A stretch of DNA of 64,000 nucleotides from Watersipora subatra (lineage: Eukaryota; Bryozoa; Gymnolaemata; Cheilostomatida; Watersiporidae). The notes beneath the pieces were generated by a model. That model was not told the origin of the DNA. It saw only the letters and a program-made list of their open reading frames with translations, and made no database searches. The translations under genes were made by a program, and so were the position numbers. Location of the stretch: contig NC_088708.1 of the NCBI RefSeq assembly GCF_963576615.1, forward strand, positions 7,006,001 through 7,070,000, written 5' to 3'. This document shows, piece after piece, positions 60,522-64,000 of the stretch (positions within the stretch are counted from its first letter, which is position 1; each line of letters starts with the position of its first letter).

Positions 60522-62146
60522 CTGCTATTAGTTGAATCTGTAGAGAGTCTGATACCTTCTAGTGCATTCTGTATAGATCGCAAGTCAAGCGCATTGACAT
60601 CTCCCTCGCTGACAGCCTGAAATAAGTAAAATATATTTAATTGAGAATTAATACAAATTAGCTCGTTGTAATTAGACTTAGAGACTGTGGCTACATTGGG
60701 CAAAAAATCAATCTAGGTATCCACTCAAGTCCATATATTGCTAGCTTGCACCTCGTAGTTAAGCTCTAGTTAGTTGCAACCAAGTAGCTTTTGTAGCTAT
60801 ATGTATATCACAACTGGCTAGCAAATGTGGCTCTCTCGCTAGTTAGCAAGCAAAACATTATCATAAAAATAATAGAACCTGAATTTGAGTTGTGTACTAC
60901 CGATAAAGAATGTGGCAGTATTGTGGTGTTTATGCCAACAAGTTCGCTGCAGTATGGTTTAACCAGAGCAAGCATGAACAGACCAGCAATTTTATCCTGA
61001 AAGAAAAATATGTAAGTGCTGAATGCAAATCTAAGTTTTACGACTGTCTTGGAGTCCAAGCCTGAGCCTACCTTAAGTTGTAACAGCATGGCTGTTAGTT
61101 TGGTAATGAGTGCGGCCATACTAGGCGACTGAATCGTGCATTTGAGGTCTTCCATGCGCCGTTCAAACATGGCCTTAGCCTCTAAATCACAGCCATGCCT
61201 CGTTTCCTGTGATGTGTCTGCCCCATCAACCCCTTGTTCCATTGACAGCTCGTGGCTATAGATCTGAACAGCTGACAGTTGTTCTTCCAGACGCCGATTT
61301 ATCTCTTCTAATTCTAGTATATCATAGGCATACCTAGATGAAATGAAAAGGTATCTTTAAACTACCTCTAATTGGTATCAACTGATAGATACAATTTAAA
61401 TATTAATGAAATCCTCTGTCAAGTTTCTGCTTGATAGAGGATTTAAGGATCTTGATGACAGGCATACGTGATGACAGGCATACGTGATGACAGGCATATG
61501 TGATGACAGGCATACTTGATGATAGGCATACTTGATGACAAGCATATTTGATGACAAGCATACTTGATGACAGGCATCCTTGATGACAGGCATACTTGAT
61601 GACAGGCATACTTGATGACAAGCATACTTGATGACAGGCATACTTGATGACGAGCATACTTGATGCCAGGCATACTTGATAACAAGCATACTCGATGACA
61701 GGCATACTTGATGACAGGCATACTTGATGACGAGCATACTTGATGCCAGGCATACTTGATAACAAGCATACTCGATGACAGGCATACTTGATGACAGGCA
61801 TACTTGATGACAGGCATACTTGATGACAAGCATACTTGATGACAGGCACATGTTAAGAATTCGTGGAGCACAAACCACAAACAAGAAAAGCAAACAAAAA
61901 GATTAGCGAAGAGACTCCTTACCTCTTTTGAAATTCTACAGAAAGGGGTTCTAAATAAGATTGAAATTTTTCTGCTTTGGCATTCATTGATTTCAGTTCA
62001 TCAACTTTCTCACGTTTGATGGAAAGTGACTTGGAAAGCTTGGTGACCTGCACAAGGAACTTGACTGGAAATCCCCCAATGGTCCCTGACTGGTCACCGA
62101 GAAGGCGCGAGTGAAGTGGGGCGAATCCAAGCAACGGGTCATTATC
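60522..62146 (-). CDS. LIN9: LIN9, C-terminal exons (partial, second locus)
   Basis: Minus-strand exons: 62146-61923 (DNDPLLGFAPL .. TIGGFPVKFLVQVTKLSKSL .. PLSVEFQKR), 61333-61072 (YAYDILELEEINRRLEEQLS .. MAALITKLTAMLLQLK) and 60616-60522 (AVSEGDVNALDLRSIQNALE). Joins are in phase with AG/GT sites and follow the C-terminal half of human LIN9, the region that with LIN52 docks B-Myb in the MuvB complex. The insert between the second and third blocks is shorter and more acidic than in vertebrates. The first half of the protein must lie to the right of the window, and the extreme C-terminus was not found. No stops or frameshifts. On this strand these exons should follow the N-terminal exons, but here they lie upstream of them. 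Confidence 0.88.
61451..61854. repeat. 16-bp minisatellite in a LIN9 intron
   Basis: About 25 units of gcatacttgatgacag. Because 16 is not a multiple of 3 and the unit lacks stops, all three minus-strand frames stay open for 145-165 codons; these are artefacts. A longer repeat of about 96 bp is visible twice within it (61634-61729 and 61730-61825). Confidence 0.95.
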
Positions 62147-62990
62147 CTATAACATGGATCAGCTTTCTACATGCTATGACAGCCTAAACTGTTGCCAGGA
62201 TTACAATACATGTGTTAACTCTTTCGCTACGTACTCATTCGTGTAATATGGCTTGGCAAAACATTTGTGCATTGGCAAGAGCATCATGGTGTGACTTTAG
62301 TAGGCTTCATGGAAAACGTTTCTGATTAGTCAGTAGTTAATTAATTAGCCTATTGTATCCGTATTAAAACAAGAGGAAACAATTATTTGCATGTGTTGAG
62401 CGAGTAGAAAATATGTTTACAATTAATCCTAAGCGAAGTTTCACTTCGCAAAAACTTAATTTTTGATCGCAATTTCTTTTTAGCAATGGCCTGTCCTGTC
62501 AGACGGATTACAGCTTCGGAGGTTCATCTAATTTTAGATTTATGGACTATGAGTGATTTTCATGGAACAGCAGTACTACTGAAAGTGATTACTCTATTTT
62601 TAGCGGTAATAATATTGCCGTAAGCTGTAATAATATTGATTGTCCAAATCAGACATACCCATGGTCGTAGTGTGAATGACCAACAAGTGTCAGAGCTTAT
62701 TCTGCAACACATTTTTGGCTAAAATCTTATGCTGATAAATTTGATATTGAAATATCTTTTTATAGACCGTGCTGTTCAAAAGTTATGACAATTTATACGC
62801 GCCCTTGTCAAATATTAGGTTTTACCAAATATGAAATTACAGTATGTCCTGGAAAGGAAATTAATTTGGTAGCAAAAGGGCTAAGTTTCTTATCTACAAT
62901 GTAAAAATTCGACCTTACATGGGAAATCGCATTCAACTATAATGAAGGCAAAAGAATAGCAGACAAAGGTGGACAGATACCTGGCAACTA
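62147..62990. other. LIN9 intron, no other feature recognised
   Basis: Lies upstream of the first visible exon of the right-hand LIN9 copy. The exons encoding the middle of the protein were not found here. Confidence 0.4.
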
Positions 62991-63391
62991 CTGTACTTTT
63001 CAGACTATAAACCGCACCCTATATAAGCAGCATCTGCTTTATTTTCAAAAAACGATAATAAAACAATACATAGGCCGCACTTTTTGTATAGGTCGCACAA
63101 CTAATGACAGTGCTTTTTAACATGGCAATAACTTTGCTGGTTAATAAAGAACAGTGCCGTTAGGCACTGTTCCGTATTAACCGACACTTTTTAACCCAGT
63201 GCCTAACGGAACAGTACCACTAGGCATTGTTTCGTTTTTTATTTCACTGCTAGAGGAGCACTAACTGAAGATTCCAGTTAATGCGCCCTAGCGGTGAAAG
63301 AAAAAAACCACAGAATAGCTGCAACCTCTAAACAAGCTGCATGGCTCAAAATATCAGAAAAAAGTAGCAGCTAATAGTCCGAAAAGTACAG
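62991..63391 (+). mobile_element. TA-flanked MITE, copy 2
   Basis: The ends CTGTACTTTTCAGACTATAA and the inverse of CTGTACTTTTCGGACTAT have TA at 62989-62990 and 63392-63393. It is the inverse of the element at 4151-4547 along its whole length. Noncoding. Confidence 0.87.
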
Positions 63392-63928
63392 TAACTGCAT
63401 GTGTTTTTCATCTGACCCAACTGCCAAGCACTTGATATATAAACCAGTTGCTACCAATACATGACAGGCAGCTTGCTATATTTGTATATGGAGATCTGTC
63501 CTTAAAAGGTAGGATATTATTTTACCTCTGTAAATAGACTAAAATGTTAGTTATAGAGCTAAAATAAACTTTTCATATTCGTTATTAACAGTAAAACAAT
63601 ATTAATTCAGAGATTTATTGTCTCGGAGAATCTTAACAAATGAAGTTGGACAGTTTGAGAATGAGTTTGAGAAATGAGAATTTTAAGCAAGAACATGTGA
63701 AGGTTTGCTACATGTCATGCTTCATGTCGTCGCAAGCTTTAAGCTCACAAGGAGTTGAATAAGTACAGTAAAATATTCTGGGTGCAGCCAGCAGGGCATT
63801 GTAATAATTGTAATTGTTGCTTGGTTTTACTAATCAACAAATAATATATGGAAACAATTTTAGTTTCAATTCTTTGCAATCTGAAAAAAATTTGCTACTT
63901 ATACTGCTAGAATAAATTTCCAAACATT
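63392..63928. other. No feature recognised
   Basis: AT-rich spacer, probably intron of the right-hand LIN9 copy. Confidence 0.35.
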
Positions 63929-64000
63929 CCGTAAAACCTGTATTTGAGTGCCACCTTTATTTGAATGCCGCCTCTATTTGAGTGCCACTACGGGAAAAGG
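63929..64000 (+). mobile_element. Family E element, copy E5, left end only
   Basis: It begins ccgtaaaacctgtatttgag and continues with two more tatttga-type words, as in the left arms of E2-E4. It is cut by the window edge. Confidence 0.7.

Noticed and set aside
60857..60996. Possible extra LIN9 exon (DKIAGLFMLALVKPYCSELV..) with AG/GT edges
   Set aside because: It would end in a phase that does not fit the next exon, and skipping it gives a clean match to the known LIN9 order (LLQLK followed by AVSEGD). It could at most be an alternative exon.
61396..61893. Three overlapping minus-strand open frames of 145-165 codons (CHQVCLSSSM repeats)
   Set aside because: They arise because the 16-bp minisatellite has no stop and is not a multiple of 3. 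All frames read the same repeat, and the region is a LIN9 intron.

Overview
The window is AT-rich metazoan nuclear DNA with intron-containing genes and many transposons. The two recognisable host gene families are LIN9 (the DREAM/MuvB subunit, animal type with a DIRP domain) and ankyrin-containing TRPV-type cation channels. The load of TA-flanked mariner-type elements, hAT-like MITEs, pogo/Tigger, P-like and piggyBac-like remnants suggests a marine invertebrate. That placement is inference, and I cannot name the species.

Layout. 0-3 kb: a 3 kb inverted-repeat element (family E) holding a broken piggyBac-like ORF. 5.1-9.0 kb, minus strand: N-terminal exons of LIN9, running off the left edge. 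9.8-14 kb: several TA-flanked elements and one hairpin MITE. 14.9-16.9 kb: a 5'-truncated LINE with a one-base frameshift. 17.6-24 kb: TRPV-like gene 1 (5 exons, about 755 aa). 24.2-28.7 kb: hAT remnants between two inverted blocks of one minisatellite. 28.7-32 kb: TRPV-like copy 2, a truncated pseudogene. 34.1-43.4 kb: TRPV-like gene 3 (5 exons, about 748 aa), whose second intron is swollen by nested transposons. 45-54.8 kb: a 20-bp satellite array interrupted by nested transposons. 55.8-58.1 kb: a 16-bp minisatellite and a second Tigger copy. 60.5-62.1 kb, minus strand: C-terminal exons of LIN9, running off the right edge. Two further E/MITE copies close the window.

The TRPV copies are one tandemly duplicated unit in the same orientation. 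Copies 2 and 3 share a family E insertion at the same intronic site that copy 1 lacks, so they separated later. The two LIN9 parts lie on the same strand but in the wrong order for a single gene. The simplest reading is two LIN9 loci flanking the TRPV array; a rearrangement or misassembly is the alternative.

Exon joins are my inference from splice consensus, phase agreement and comparison between copies. No transcript data or searches were available.
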